Source: Glutamicibacter mishrai (GTDB lineage: Bacteria > Actinomycetota > Actinomycetes > Actinomycetales > Micrococcaceae). Taken from it: a DNA stretch of 64,000 nt. Both the position numbers and the translations under genes were made by a program. The stretch is taken from the NCBI RefSeq assembly GCF_012221945.1, contig NZ_CP032549.1, positions 1,240,001-1,304,000 of the forward strand, in the 5' to 3' direction. Positions 46,352 to 55,076 of this stretch are shown here, one piece after another (positions within the stretch are counted from its first letter, which is position 1; each line of letters begins with the position of its first letter). The notes beneath the pieces are model-generated. The model saw only the letters and a program-made list of their open reading frames with translations, had not been told where the DNA came from and did no database searches.

Positions 46352-46619
46352 GGTGCTTCCTTTCAGCCCCGCGTGCGCCTTTGCACGCGGACGTAGGCTC
46401 AGTCAGTCTGCACCCGAAACGCTATTAATGCAATAGATTGATATACCTCTTCTCAATTAGAAATAGGCAGGCCTACGGCACGACGCAACAGGCAGAGCGC
46501 ACTCGAATATTGATGACTCCGCGAAAATGCGAATATTCTGCAGCTCTTCCAACGGCACCGAGCCGAATAGTCGAAATGGACCACCACGACCGGACTAGTC
46601 GGCTCCTGAAATTGAACAG
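46352..46619. other. AT-rich gap before the secreted protein gene
   Basis: A 268-base stretch, AT-richer than the window average, with no convincing gene. An open frame of about 60 codons on the plus strand (46438-46623) lacks a ribosome site and a family; I left it out. It probably holds the promoter of the secreted protein gene. Confidence 0.5.
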
Positions 46620-47288
46620 TTAGAAGTAACTGGATTTTGCGGCTGTCGGAATCAAGCGCTCGCTGGTGATGATGACGTTCATTGTTGCTACCGTCCGCTG
46701 CACGGAATCAGCCGCCGGGGTGTCCTGGGCGATCTCGGCAATGCGTTCTCGCGCTTGGGGTTCGCTCATTGATGACAGCTCTTCGGCCAGAATCTGGTGG
46801 GTTTTGCCAGTGGCTTGCAGGATGGACAACACCGCGCTATCACTGATGCCAGGAGTCTTTTCCCCGTGCATTTCTGCTGCGAGGTCATGGCGGATCTGGC
46901 GTTCGATCTGGTCGTTGAGCACGCGGACGCGTTCCTTGCCCAGGCCGAACAAGCTCTTCGCGCCGTATTCAATGATGCCCTGCTTGGCCAAGGAATCAGT
47001 CACCCGCCGGACGTTGCACAGCGAGGGGATTTTCACTGCTTCACCAAGAGTGGTGACTGCCTTTTTCTCCAGCTTTTCCAGCGGCTGCGCCAATACCGGA
47101 TCGGGGCAAGGCCCGGCTCCAATGAGCTGGATCCCCGAATCCGGATCATCGCTGAACGCCACCCGGCCGGCGATCATCAGGTCCGAGAGCACCGCGGCGT
47201 TCATTCCATAACCCGCCTGCGACATGACAGCTTCAGGTTTTGGGTGGTTGTTGGCCATCAGCAAATAGAGCTTTTCTGAGATCAGCAT
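46620..47288 (-). CDS. GOLPH3/GPP34-family protein
   Basis: 222-residue all-helical protein of the GPP34 family, related to eukaryotic Golgi phosphoprotein 3. Family segments are MLISEKLYLLMANNH, VLSDLMIAGRVAF and ERVRVLNDQIERQIRHDLA, seen in parts. Bacterial members are widespread in actinobacteria but have no proven function; eukaryotic members bind phosphoinositides and membrane enzymes. It stands alone on the minus strand, 331 bases after the membrane protein gene. Confidence 0.85.
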   Translation of the reverse strand: MLISEKLYLLMANNHPKPEAVMSQAGYGMNAAVLSDLMIAGRVAFSDDPDSGIQLIGAGPCPDPVLAQPLEKLEKKAVTTLGEAVKIPSLCNVRRVTDSLAKQGIIEYGAKSLFGLGKERVRVLNDQIERQIRHDLAAEMHGEKTPGISDSAVLSILQATGKTHQILAEELSSMSEPQARERIAEIAQDTPAADSVQRTVATMNVIITSERLIPTAAKSSYF

Positions 47289-47341
47289 GCCTACAGGCTA
47301 CCGATCATGCTGCGCCCGCGTCCTCAGTCTTTTGGCGGATA

Positions 47342-48508
47342 TTAGGACATTCTAGGCAGCCGATGTTCTTCGGCCTTCACTACCTGGTTTCGCTCTTCCC
47401 CATCACGAGTCATCGCAGCGGTAGTGCGGATGAATACCGAAATCCAGGAGAACATGATCGCCACGACCGCCAGTTCAAAACCGGTCAGATTGTAGTAGGA
47501 CCACTCGTGCCACAGGATAAAAGCCACCCACAGTGCGCCGACCGCCGCATAAGACATCAGATGGAAGACGGCAGGATAACCCGGCAAGAGGACTGCGGTC
47601 CCCATCAGAAGGATGATCATCGCGACCGAGGCCAGCTGGACAAAGCCCGAATGCACCTGCATCGACACATTCACCGGCACCAGCCCGATCCCGATAATCG
47701 CGGTGGCCACCACAACCAGGCACCACCGCACCACACGGGGTCGTGGACGAAGGTTCCTGGCCAGCTTGTACCTGCGCAAGGCGGGCCGGCATCGGTAGGC
47801 TTTCGAGAGCAGCACCAAATCGCGCGTCAAGAATTCGGTAAAGGCCGCCAAGACCAACCCCGAAATAACCAGGGTCAGGTTGAAGGTCCAGAATGAACCG
47901 CGGCCCGCCTGCGTGGTGCCCAGGAAGGAGAACATGCTGCGCCACCATCCCTGTTCCTCGGCCAGCAGCATGCTGATCAGCACTCCGGCAGCCATGAACA
48001 TCCCGAGCACCACCGACAAGGTCTCGGCACTGGTTCGGGCGGTGGCAACCAAGCACAGATAGGCAGTCAGCCCGGTGACGGCGCTGACCGCCAAGGAGCC
48101 AGCCAGAACATCAAAGTGCAGTCCGAAGAATGCCTGCTGGAACAGGTGGAAGACCACCAGGATGGTCATCACCGAGCTGGCCGCGTGCACCAGGATCAGC
48201 CCCACCCCGGTCAGCAGCTGGCGCCACACGGGAATATGCCGCAGCCACGGCTCGCGGTATCGCAGGATGGAACGGAAAGCATAGGCGCTCATGGCCGCCG
48301 CAGCGGTCGCGCCGCAGACTGCGGACACCCATCCCACCGACCAGCGCCCGAACAGCGCCGGATGTTCGCCGGCGAAAAAGATCAGCCCAGCAGTGAGCCC
48401 GAAAATCGAGCAGATCAAGCCGGCCCACAAAGCTCGACGTTCAATATCGAGTTCGGTGATTCTATGGCTAACGGCGGCATCGGGATTCAGGTATGGCACG
48501 TCCCCCAT
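47342..48508 (-). CDS. Polytopic membrane protein of unknown function
   Basis: 388-residue protein with about 10 hydrophobic segments (for example LICSIFGLTAGLIFFAG, LTGVGLILVHAASSVMTILVV, VVATAIIGIGLVPVNVSM). The N-terminus has about 40 charged residues and the tail is polar. It is similar to unassigned actinobacterial membrane proteins. It stands between the GPP34 gene and the TauE gene on the same strand and could share a transcript with either. Confidence 0.7.
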   Translation of the reverse strand: MGDVPYLNPDAAVSHRITELDIERRALWAGLICSIFGLTAGLIFFAGEHPALFGRWSVGWVSAVCGATAAAAMSAYAFRSILRYREPWLRHIPVWRQLLTGVGLILVHAASSVMTILVVFHLFQQAFFGLHFDVLAGSLAVSAVTGLTAYLCLVATARTSAETLSVVLGMFMAAGVLISMLLAEEQGWWRSMFSFLGTTQAGRGSFWTFNLTLVISGLVLAAFTEFLTRDLVLLSKAYRCRPALRRYKLARNLRPRPRVVRWCLVVVATAIIGIGLVPVNVSMQVHSGFVQLASVAMIILLMGTAVLLPGYPAVFHLMSYAAVGALWVAFILWHEWSYYNLTGFELAVVAIMFSWISVFIRTTAAMTRDGEERNQVVKAEEHRLPRMS

Positions 48509-48552
48509 TCTCTCATTGAGGTTGACGAACCCGCATCCGGTATAGCTTGGGC

Positions 48553-49302
48553 CTATTGGCCGGCGAGCGCGACAATGCCTTCAACCATCAGGCTGATGGC
48601 CCCGGCGAAGGCGATCAGCACCACGAACCCCCGGCTGTATTTGGCCGGGATTTTTGGCGCCAGATAGTTTCCCAGCAAGATGCCCACGAGCATGGCACCA
48701 AAGCAGGCCACCCACTGGGTCCAATGAAGGTGCGGCAATCCGCCCTTTGCCAGCAGGGAGGTGCTGGAGAGCACCAGGAAATACAGCTGGACAGAGATCG
48801 CGAACTTCGCTTGCGGCCACCGGCTGGCCACCGCGTATCCGGCGATAGCCGGCCCGGAGACCCCTGCCGTGACCGACATGAACCCTGAAATGGCGCCCGC
48901 GCCAATGGCCATGGCTTTGCCCTGGGCGGCCGGAAGGTTGCGCACCAGGAAGCTGGAGACCAGTGCGAGGATCACCATGACCGCGATGCCGATGGACAGC
49001 CACGGGCCGTCCACGCGGGCCGCGACCCACGCGCCGGGGATGGTCATGATCATGGCCGGGATCAGGATCAGCGCGACCTTTTTGTACTCCACCTGGCGGA
49101 AGACCTGGATGAAGATCATCAGGCTGCTGCAGGCGCCCAGCAGGTTGACCAGAGTGATTCCCGCGTGCGGTCCGAGCACGATGACCAGGAAGGGCGAGGC
49201 CACCAGCGCGAAGCCCATCCCGGAGATGCGCTGGGTGGAAGCTCCGACGAACACCGCTGCCGCCAGCGAAATTACCGCCGCCAGTTGCACGCTCTGCTCC
49301 AC
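48553..49302 (-). CDS. TauE/SafE-family permease
   Basis: 249-residue integral membrane protein of the TauE/SafE family, with about eight helices and the glycine-rich repeats GMGFALVASPFLVIVLGP and SGFMSVTAGVSGPAIAGY. These transporters export sulfite, sulfoacetate or related anions. Start GTG at 49302 follows GGAGG; a longer open frame to 49386 has no ribosome site and gives a polar prefix. It diverges from the amine oxidase gene and might export a sulfur compound. Confidence 0.85.
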   Translation of the reverse strand: MEQSVQLAAVISLAAAVFVGASTQRISGMGFALVASPFLVIVLGPHAGITLVNLLGACSSLMIFIQVFRQVEYKKVALILIPAMIMTIPGAWVAARVDGPWLSIGIAVMVILALVSSFLVRNLPAAQGKAMAIGAGAISGFMSVTAGVSGPAIAGYAVASRWPQAKFAISVQLYFLVLSSTSLLAKGGLPHLHWTQWVACFGAMLVGILLGNYLAPKIPAKYSRGFVVLIAFAGAISLMVEGIVALAGQ

Positions 49303-49403
49303 GCCGCCTCCACATCCTTGTTGTTCCTCAACTATTACGTTAGTGCACGCGCAATGCGTCCGCTGACCTGACTGCGGCCCGGCCAAGGTTCTAGGCTGGA
49401 AAA

Positions 49404-50576
49404 GTGAGCAACGACGTAGAATTCCTGATCATTGGCGGCGGGGCCATGGGCAGCGCGGCCGCCTTGTCGCTGGCGCAGCGGGGGCACGAGGTGCTGCTGC
49501 TGGAACGCTTCGAGCCCGGGCACCTCAATGGCGCTTCGCATGGAACCACCCGGAACTTCAATCCTGCCTACGCTAGGCCCGAGTACCTGCATCTGCTGCA
49601 GCGGGCCGACAGCTTATGGGATGAGCTCTCCGCCCAGGCGGGCACCGAGCTGCTGCATCGCACCGGCTTGGTGAACCACGGCATCGTCGCCGAACAGCGC
49701 CAGATGCATCAGGTGCTGGCCGAGGCCGGTTTCGCCAGCGAGCTGCTGGGCATCGAGGAAGCCGAGGAACGCTTTGGCGGCATGAGGTTCGAAACCGAGG
49801 TGCTGCACATTCCTGCCGGCGGGCAGATCAATGCCGACGCCACGGTGGCAGCCCTGCAGTCCTTGGCCGCGCAGGCCGGGGCCGGCGTCCGGCATTCCCA
49901 GCAGGTCACCGGCATCGAGGTGCTAGGGGAAGAGCGCGTGGCGGTGGAAGTGCGCAACGCGAATGGGAATGAGACCCTGCACGCCCGCCAGGTCATCCTC
50001 ACCGCCGGCGCGTGGACCCGGCAGCTGCTGCCGGGCATTGTTCTGCCGAGGCTCCACGTCACCGAAGAGCATCCGGTGCACTTCGCGCTGCGCCAGGATC
50101 CCGGCCGCTTCCCGGGATTCAACCACATCCTCGACGGCAGCCGCGATATCGGCTCCCCGGTATTCGGGCCGATCTACGGCATGCACACCCCGGGGTCGGG
50201 CATCAAGGTGGGCTGGCATGGTTCGGGGGCGGTGATCGACCCGGAGCACCGCCCGCACCAGGTCATCGAGGAACAGCTGCATGCCCTGCAGCTCTACGCG
50301 CAGCGGTGGCTTCCCTGCGTGGACCCGCAGGATTTTGAGCCGGTCTCCTGCACCTACGCGAATACCGATGACGAGCATTTCATCCTGGACCGGCTCGGCC
50401 CGATCACCATTGGCGCGGGGTTCAGCGGCCACGGCTCTAAATTCGTCCCGGCCATCGGCGAATACCTCGCCGAGCTGGCCCTGGGCATCCGGGGCAGCGA
50501 GGCGCTCTTCGCCGCCACCGGCACCGAGCGCGCGCCGCTGTTCCTGGAACGCCGGCGCACCCTCGGTGTGGCTTAG
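49404..50576 (+). CDS. Monomeric sarcosine oxidase / N-methyltryptophan oxidase-like flavoenzyme
   Basis: 390-residue FAD-dependent amine oxidase. The N-terminal FAD fold has IIGGGAMGSAAALSLAQRG. The covalent-FAD cysteine found in the sarcosine oxidase family is likely the Cys in FEPVSCTYANTDDEHF, which is in the expected place. Substrate is a secondary amine such as sarcosine or an N-methyl amino acid; it gives formaldehyde, glycine and peroxide. A CTGACT-N18-TAGGCT promoter lies just before the GTG, so a leaderless transcript is likely. It stands before the agmatine genes. Confidence 0.88.
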   Translation: MSNDVEFLIIGGGAMGSAAALSLAQRGHEVLLLERFEPGHLNGASHGTTRNFNPAYARPEYLHLLQRADSLWDELSAQAGTELLHRTGLVNHGIVAEQRQMHQVLAEAGFASELLGIEEAEERFGGMRFETEVLHIPAGGQINADATVAALQSLAAQAGAGVRHSQQVTGIEVLGEERVAVEVRNANGNETLHARQVILTAGAWTRQLLPGIVLPRLHVTEEHPVHFALRQDPGRFPGFNHILDGSRDIGSPVFGPIYGMHTPGSGIKVGWHGSGAVIDPEHRPHQVIEEQLHALQLYAQRWLPCVDPQDFEPVSCTYANTDDEHFILDRLGPITIGAGFSGHGSKFVPAIGEYLAELALGIRGSEALFAATGTERAPLFLERRRTLGVA

Positions 50577-50585
50577 GCTCGGCCG

Positions 50586-51608
50586 TTAGGCGCGCGGCAG
50601 CTGCTGGGTGATGCAGTGGATGCCGCCGCCGCGGGCAAAGAGCTCGCGCGCATCCACGCTGAGCACCTCGCGGCCCGGGTAGGCGTCGGCCAGGATCGTC
50701 GCGGCTTGCTGGTCGTTCGGATCGTCGAAGGCGCAGGCGATTACCCCACCGTTGGTGACCAGGTGGTTGATGTAGGAGTAATCCACCCAGCCTTCCTCAT
50801 CGCGCAGCACGCTCGGGGCCGGCACCGGGATCAGCGTGAGCTTGCGGCCCTGGGCATCCGTGGAGGCTTCCAGGCGCTCGCGGACTTCCCGGGAGATCAG
50901 GAAGTCGGGGTGCTGGGGGTTTTGCTGGTCGTGGTAGAGCACTACGCCCGGGGCGGCGAAGCAGGCGACGATATCCACGTGTCCGCGGGTGCCGAATTCC
51001 TCGTTGTCGCGACTCAGCCCGCGATCCAGCCAGATGACCTTGCTGGTGCCCAAAAGGCGGGAGAATTCTTCCTCGATCTGCGCTTCGGTGGCGCCGGGGT
51101 TGCGCCCCGGATCCAGTTGCACGCTGCGGGTGGCCAGGATGGTGCCCTCGCCATCCACGTGGATGCCGCCGCCCTCGTTGGTGATGCCCGCGCGCAATTC
51201 GGCCAGGCCGGTGAGCTGGGCGAGGTGGCCGGCGATGAGCTGGTCCTTCTCCCAGCTGGCCCAGCTTTGGGCTCCCCAGCCGTTGAAGTTCCAGTTCACC
51301 GCGGCCAGGGAGTTGCCCTTGGTGCGCACGAAGGTCGGGCCGATATCGCGCATCCAGGCGTCGTCGAGCTCTTGGATTACGTAGTCCACCCCGTCGCCCA
51401 GGTGCCGACGCGCGTCGGCCTCGGCCGATGGGTCCACCACCATGGTGACCGGGGTGAATCGGGTGATGGCCTTGGCCACCTGGCTCCAGGTGGTCCTGGC
51501 TGCCTCGGCTTCTTCTTCGGTATCCCCCAGCGTGTAGCCGCCGGAGGGGAAGGCCATGAAGATCCGCTCATGGGCTTCGGTCTCTGCGGGCATGTAGAAC
51601 TCAGGCAT
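50586..51608 (-). CDS. aguA: Agmatine deiminase
   Basis: 340-residue deiminase of the guanidino-group-modifying family that converts agmatine to N-carbamoylputrescine and ammonia. The catalytic cysteine is in the C-terminal GGGIHCITQ, and the substrate loop has DDAWMRDIGP, with NEGGGIHVDGEG and TRGHVDIVACF for the remaining active-site residues. The upstream gene is the next enzyme of the pathway; the two overlap by 8 bases. The convergent stop with the amine oxidase gene is 9 bases away. A TetR regulator controls the pair. Confidence 0.94.
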   Translation of the reverse strand: MPEFYMPAETEAHERIFMAFPSGGYTLGDTEEEAEAARTTWSQVAKAITRFTPVTMVVDPSAEADARRHLGDGVDYVIQELDDAWMRDIGPTFVRTKGNSLAAVNWNFNGWGAQSWASWEKDQLIAGHLAQLTGLAELRAGITNEGGGIHVDGEGTILATRSVQLDPGRNPGATEAQIEEEFSRLLGTSKVIWLDRGLSRDNEEFGTRGHVDIVACFAAPGVVLYHDQQNPQHPDFLISREVRERLEASTDAQGRKLTLIPVPAPSVLRDEEGWVDYSYINHLVTNGGVIACAFDDPNDQQAATILADAYPGREVLSVDARELFARGGGIHCITQQLPRA

Positions 51609-52578
51609 TGCTGGCGCTCCTTTCGCCCAGTCCGGCGTCTTCGCGCGACTGGGTCATTGCGCCGTAGGTTTCGGGGCGGCGGGTGCGCAGGAAGGGGAAC
51701 AGGGTCAGCCAGTCGCGGCGGGCATCCAGGTCCAGGGTGGCGACCAGGACCGCGGATTCGTCGCGCGGGGCGCGGGCGAGGATGCGCCCGTAGGGGTCAC
51801 AGATGAAGGAAGAGCCGTAGAAGGTCAGCGCGCCTTCATCGCCCCAGCGGTTGGGCACCACCATGAACAGGCCATTGGCGATGGCGTTGCCGATGATGGT
51901 CTGGCGCCACAGTGGTTCGGTGTCGAAGTCCGGGTGGTCGGGCTCGGAGCCGATGGCCGTCGGGTAGGCCAGCAGGTCGGCGCCGGCCAGCGAGTAGATG
52001 CGTGGCGGTTCGCTGAACCACTCATCCCAGCAGGTGGGCAGGCCCATGGCCAGATCTCCCAGTTCGGCGACGCGGTGCACCGGGTACGGATCATCGTTGG
52101 GGCCTTCGCGGAAGTACTTGTCTTCGTAGTATCCGGCGGTGCGCGGAATGTGCAGCTTGTTGGTGGCCGCTACCAGCTCTCCTTCGGGCGAGACGATGAT
52201 GGCGGTGTTCAGTCCCAGTCCGTCGCTCTCAGGCGCGGTGCGGAACAGCGAGATGTGGATGTGGATGCCGTAGCTAGCGGCCATCTTCTTGGCGAAGCTG
52301 AAGGTCTTGCCGGTCATCAGGTCTTCCGCGGTGGCATCCGCCGCCCCTGCTTCGGGGATTTCGAAGGCCGGGTACTTGCTCAGGGTCAGCTCGGGGAGGA
52401 AGACGATTTTGGCGCCATGCGTGGCTGCGGACTTGATGCCTTCTTCCAGTTCGGCTTCGGTCTCGGCCGGGTTTTCGTGCCAGCGGTGCTGCACCAGTGC
52501 CACGGTGAGCGTGCCGCGTTCGGCATCGTCGACGCGGGCCGGGGAGGCCGGCGGGGTCAGGGCCAGGATTTCTTGCAT
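51601..52578 (-). CDS. aguB: N-carbamoylputrescine amidase (nitrilase superfamily)
   Basis: 325-residue nitrilase-superfamily hydrolase that splits N-carbamoylputrescine to putrescine, CO2 and ammonia. The Glu-Lys-Cys triad is seen as FLPELTLSKYP (Glu), KLHIPRTAGYYEDKYF (Lys) and PTCWDEWF (Cys). The N-terminus has an extra 35-residue stretch relative to classical AguB. It is the first gene of the operon, with the promoter TTGCTT-N18-TATTCT and two inverted repeats upstream; the pair provides nitrogen from agmatine. Confidence 0.93.
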   Translation of the reverse strand: MQEILALTPPASPARVDDAERGTLTVALVQHRWHENPAETEAELEEGIKSAATHGAKIVFLPELTLSKYPAFEIPEAGAADATAEDLMTGKTFSFAKKMAASYGIHIHISLFRTAPESDGLGLNTAIIVSPEGELVAATNKLHIPRTAGYYEDKYFREGPNDDPYPVHRVAELGDLAMGLPTCWDEWFSEPPRIYSLAGADLLAYPTAIGSEPDHPDFDTEPLWRQTIIGNAIANGLFMVVPNRWGDEGALTFYGSSFICDPYGRILARAPRDESAVLVATLDLDARRDWLTLFPFLRTRRPETYGAMTQSREDAGLGERSASNA

Positions 52579-52597
52579 GGTTCACCTTCAGGGTTTT

Positions 52598-52616
52598 AAA
52601 CGAATGTGATTCGTTT
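52598..52616. promoter_or_regulatory. TetR-type operator 1 at the aguB promoter
   Basis: The 19-bp sequence AAACGAATGTGATTCGTTT, arms AACGAA and TTCGTT with 5 bases between. It sits just downstream of the -10 hexamer of the aguB promoter, so it covers the transcript start. The same arms and gap recur at 52657-52673. Confidence 0.75.
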
Positions 52617-52619
52617 TTT

Positions 52620-52649
52620 AGAATAGATGCACCCTGCGAGCGAAAGCAA
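52620..52649 (-). promoter_or_regulatory. Promoter of the agu operon
   Basis: On the minus strand, -35 TTGCTT (52649-52644), 18-base spacer, -10 TATTCT (52625-52620). The two operators lie one on each side of it. Confidence 0.55.
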
Positions 52650-52656
52650 GAGTTTT

Positions 52657-52673
52657 AACGAATGACTTTCGTT
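52657..52673. promoter_or_regulatory. TetR-type operator 2 between aguB and tetR
   Basis: AACGAA-N5-TTCGTT at 52657-52673, identical in arms and gap to operator 1, centre to centre 58 bases away. It lies behind the -35 of the agu promoter and in the likely promoter of the TetR gene, fitting autoregulation and repression of both. Confidence 0.72.
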
Positions 52674-52722
52674 TATTTTGTGTATGCTCATGTCAAGAGA
52701 TTCCTAGCGACAGGAGTGAGCC

Positions 52723-53346
52723 GTGGCCCGGCCATCACAACCCAAATTGAGCACCTCCGCCATTGCCGCGGCGGCCCTCGAATTAGTAGATGCCCGCGGC
52801 GACTTCACCCTGCCCCAGCTGGCCAAGACCCTATCGGTCTCCGCCTCCTCGCTGTACAACCACGTCCAGGGACGTGCGGAAATCATCGAGCTCATGCGCG
52901 GGCAAGCCATGTCGGAAATCCAATTGCCCGATTTGCGCGATGTCAGTTGGCAGGAGGCAGTTCAGGATATCGCCACCGAGTACTGGGCATCCTATTCGAA
53001 GCACCCACGGCTCATCCCGCTGTTGACCACCCATACCGTCAGTGACAGCACCACGCTTCGTGTCTACGATGCCCTGGCGGAAGCTTTCGCACTGGCTGGA
53101 TTCGAGCCGAAACGGCGCCTGCAGGCCATCACGATTATTGATTCATTTGTGCTGGGTTCCGCCCTGGACGCAGCCGCCCCGGCAGAAGTCTGGGAAGCCT
53201 CCTGCGAATCATCAAGCTATTTCAGGGAGGCATTGGATGCAGGCTTAGCGGACAGCACTCGTCCGCGCAGCACCTTCAAGCTCGGACTGACCATGTTGCT
53301 TGGCGCGCTGAGCCAGCAGGCCGCAGCTGGATCCGAAGACCGCTAG
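52723..53346 (+). CDS. TetR-family regulator of the agmatine operon
   Basis: 207-residue TetR-type regulator. The N-terminal helix-turn-helix is LPQLAKTLSVSASSLYNHVQGRAEII, read in parts, and the C-terminal ligand domain has the TetR_C character (helices around IIDSFVLGSALD). GTG at 52723 is the start. It faces away from the agu genes and should bind the two AACGAA-N5-TTCGTT sites, releasing them on agmatine or a product (inference). Confidence 0.9.
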   Translation: MARPSQPKLSTSAIAAAALELVDARGDFTLPQLAKTLSVSASSLYNHVQGRAEIIELMRGQAMSEIQLPDLRDVSWQEAVQDIATEYWASYSKHPRLIPLLTTHTVSDSTTLRVYDALAEAFALAGFEPKRRLQAITIIDSFVLGSALDAAAPAEVWEASCESSSYFREALDAGLADSTRPRSTFKLGLTMLLGALSQQAAAGSEDR

Positions 53347-53383
53347 GAGCGCGCCGTCGGCCGCAGCCACCCAGCGTCCCTAG

Positions 53384-54496
53384 CTACGAGCAGGTAAAGT
53401 CCCTGGCCAGCAATAGCCCGGGGTGATAGACGATGGTTCGGGTGGGTGATGTCCCCACCGGCGAAGCCCATCCGATATTGCTGCCGGTTTCGTTGACTGC
53501 GCCACCGTCGGTCGTAAAGACGACCAGCAGTTTCAGCTCCATTGACCGGGCCCCACCCGAGGTGATCAGCCCCAGAAGATTCAGCCCAGGCCCATAGGCT
53601 GCCGATGTCGCACCGGCCGCCAGATTTGTATAGCCGTAGGTCGAGGCGTCGGTTTGAAGCCTGAGCACAAGCCGGGACCCGGTCGGGATCTGCTGTGCGG
53701 GCCAGGAAATATTGGCCGTTGTGAGCAAGGTGCCGGTCTCGGTGCAGGCAAGCGCCCCTGTGGCTGGTGCTAACCTGCCCGCGGTGATCACCGATGAGGC
53801 ATCAGCCGTTCCAGTAAATGCCGCTTGGGTCAGTTCGGCTTTCGGCCCGAACACCGCGTACGCCCCAAGCACTGCGAGCACAACTAGTCCGGCCCCTAGC
53901 CTCTGCCATTTCTTGGCGCCCCGCCGGGGCTGGGTTGGCGCCCCTGACTCTTCCGGGGCTGTCAGGCGGCTCTGCGACAATGCCTCGGGTCCTGCGTCGT
54001 TGCCACCTTTGCTTCGGAAGGCAATAAAGAGCAAATAGGCAGACAACAGGCCGCCGAGGGCGTAGGCCCAGGGTTGGCTGAGCCAGGAGACCACGTAGCC
54101 CAGCCCCGGAATGCTCACGAGCAACCGATCAACCTGCCCCGCTGGGTAGGTCTCCAAATCGGGCACCGGATTGGCGTCCCCCTTGAGTACCATCCCTCCG
54201 GGCACTTTCTCCACGACGCGATGGGTTATCCGCTGGTTCCCGCTGTTGACCACCGAGACCACATCGCCCACGTGGATTTGATCGGCCGTCGCAGGAATTG
54301 CCACGCCGAGGGATCCGGTGGGAATGCCCGGTCCCATGGAACCCGAGGCGAAGACCAGCGGCTTGATTCCCCAAGCCAAAGCCAGCACCGCCATGAGCAG
54401 GCACAGTGAACCCACGACAGCGCAAATGTTCAGCAAAACCTTCTGGAAGGGGCCCAGTGTGCTTGCCCTCCCCATTCGCATCCGGTCCAACGCCAT
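53384..54496 (-). CDS. SipW-type signal peptidase fused to a SipW-substrate-like segment
   Basis: 370-residue protein, one continuous frame. Residues 19-45: membrane anchor. Residues 48-125: S26B signal peptidase with Ser53 (SGSMGPGIPTG), His92 in place of the usual lysine (ITHRVV) and Asp107 (KGDANP), the SipW/ER-type set. Residues 143-160: second anchor. After a polar linker, residues 199-240 form a new hydrophobic stretch followed by AAFTGTADASSVITAG, which looks like the SipW-type signal peptide and cleavage region seen in TasA-like substrates. A 130-residue extracellular-type domain follows. It may process itself or be anchored as a substrate. Last gene of the operon; the ATG lies 2 bases after the previous stop. 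Confidence 0.8.
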   Translation of the reverse strand: MALDRMRMGRASTLGPFQKVLLNICAVVGSLCLLMAVLALAWGIKPLVFASGSMGPGIPTGSLGVAIPATADQIHVGDVVSVVNSGNQRITHRVVEKVPGGMVLKGDANPVPDLETYPAGQVDRLLVSIPGLGYVVSWLSQPWAYALGGLLSAYLLFIAFRSKGGNDAGPEALSQSRLTAPEESGAPTQPRRGAKKWQRLGAGLVVLAVLGAYAVFGPKAELTQAAFTGTADASSVITAGRLAPATGALACTETGTLLTTANISWPAQQIPTGSRLVLRLQTDASTYGYTNLAAGATSAAYGPGLNLLGLITSGGARSMELKLLVVFTTDGGAVNETGSNIGWASPVGTSPTRTIVYHPGLLLARDFTCS

Positions 54497-54497
54497 C

Positions 54498-55076
54498 TCA
54501 CGACCCCACGGTTGACGTGAAGGCCAGGGAGAGCGTGGTCGATGCTCCTTGGAGGGCATTAGCCGCGTTCACGGGCAGCGAGTACTGAACGCACAGGGTT
54601 TCACTGCTGCCAGAAGTCAGGGGCCTGGGGTTTGAAGCGCCGCCGAATTGGGCGCCAGCGTTCTTCATCATCAGCGTGGTGCCGCCTGAACAGGTGACAC
54701 TGGAGCCGCTCCCGCTGACGGTGGCACCGGTTTTCACCACGACGTTGAGCCCCGCGCCCAACGTGGTGGTTCCAGCTTCGGTGATCTTCCCTTGGAAAAC
54801 GTACGGCGCGGAAATAGACCCGGTATTCTTGACGACCACTACAGAGGCCGAGCTGGCTCCCGGGAAAAGGCTGCTGCCGTTAATGGGCATCTGGTAGCTG
54901 GCCGAGGTGGCGGTGCCTGCGGTGCCGCCAACCCCGAGGGCAACAGTTGCCGTGCTGATGCTGGAGGTGGCGGTCGCTTCACCGGTCCATGCGGCCAGCG
55001 TCGAGACAGCGCCGAACCCCACGATGATGCCCAAGGACAATACCGCCTTGATGCGCGCTGAACGTTCGCTCATCAT
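54498..55076 (-). CDS. SipW-type exported protein, TasA/camelysin-like (C)
   Basis: 192-residue small exported protein. The N-terminal signal resembles the SipW type: SLGIIVGFGAVSTLAAWTG, then a short stretch to VALGVGG. The rest is a serine-, threonine- and glycine-rich beta domain (ASVVVVKNTGSISAPYVF), with two cysteines (VTCSGG, ETLCVQ) that may pair. TasA-family fibre proteins have this style, but sequence identity is low. Its ATG overlaps the upstream stop. It probably assembles on the cell surface with the other substrates of this operon. Confidence 0.68.
   Translation of the reverse strand: MMSERSARIKAVLSLGIIVGFGAVSTLAAWTGEATATSSISTATVALGVGGTAGTATSASYQMPINGSSLFPGASSASVVVVKNTGSISAPYVFQGKITEAGTTTLGAGLNVVVKTGATVSGSGSSVTCSGGTTLMMKNAGAQFGGASNPRPLTSGSSETLCVQYSLPVNAANALQGASTTLSLAFTSTVGS

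Noticed and set aside
46438..46623. Plus-strand open frame of about 60 codons in the AT-rich gap
   Set aside because: No ribosome site or recognisable sequence, and it runs into the end of the GPP34 gene.
53384..54496. SipW fusion as two separate genes
   Set aside because: The frame is unbroken with no internal start carrying a ribosome site that I could see; I keep it as a fusion.
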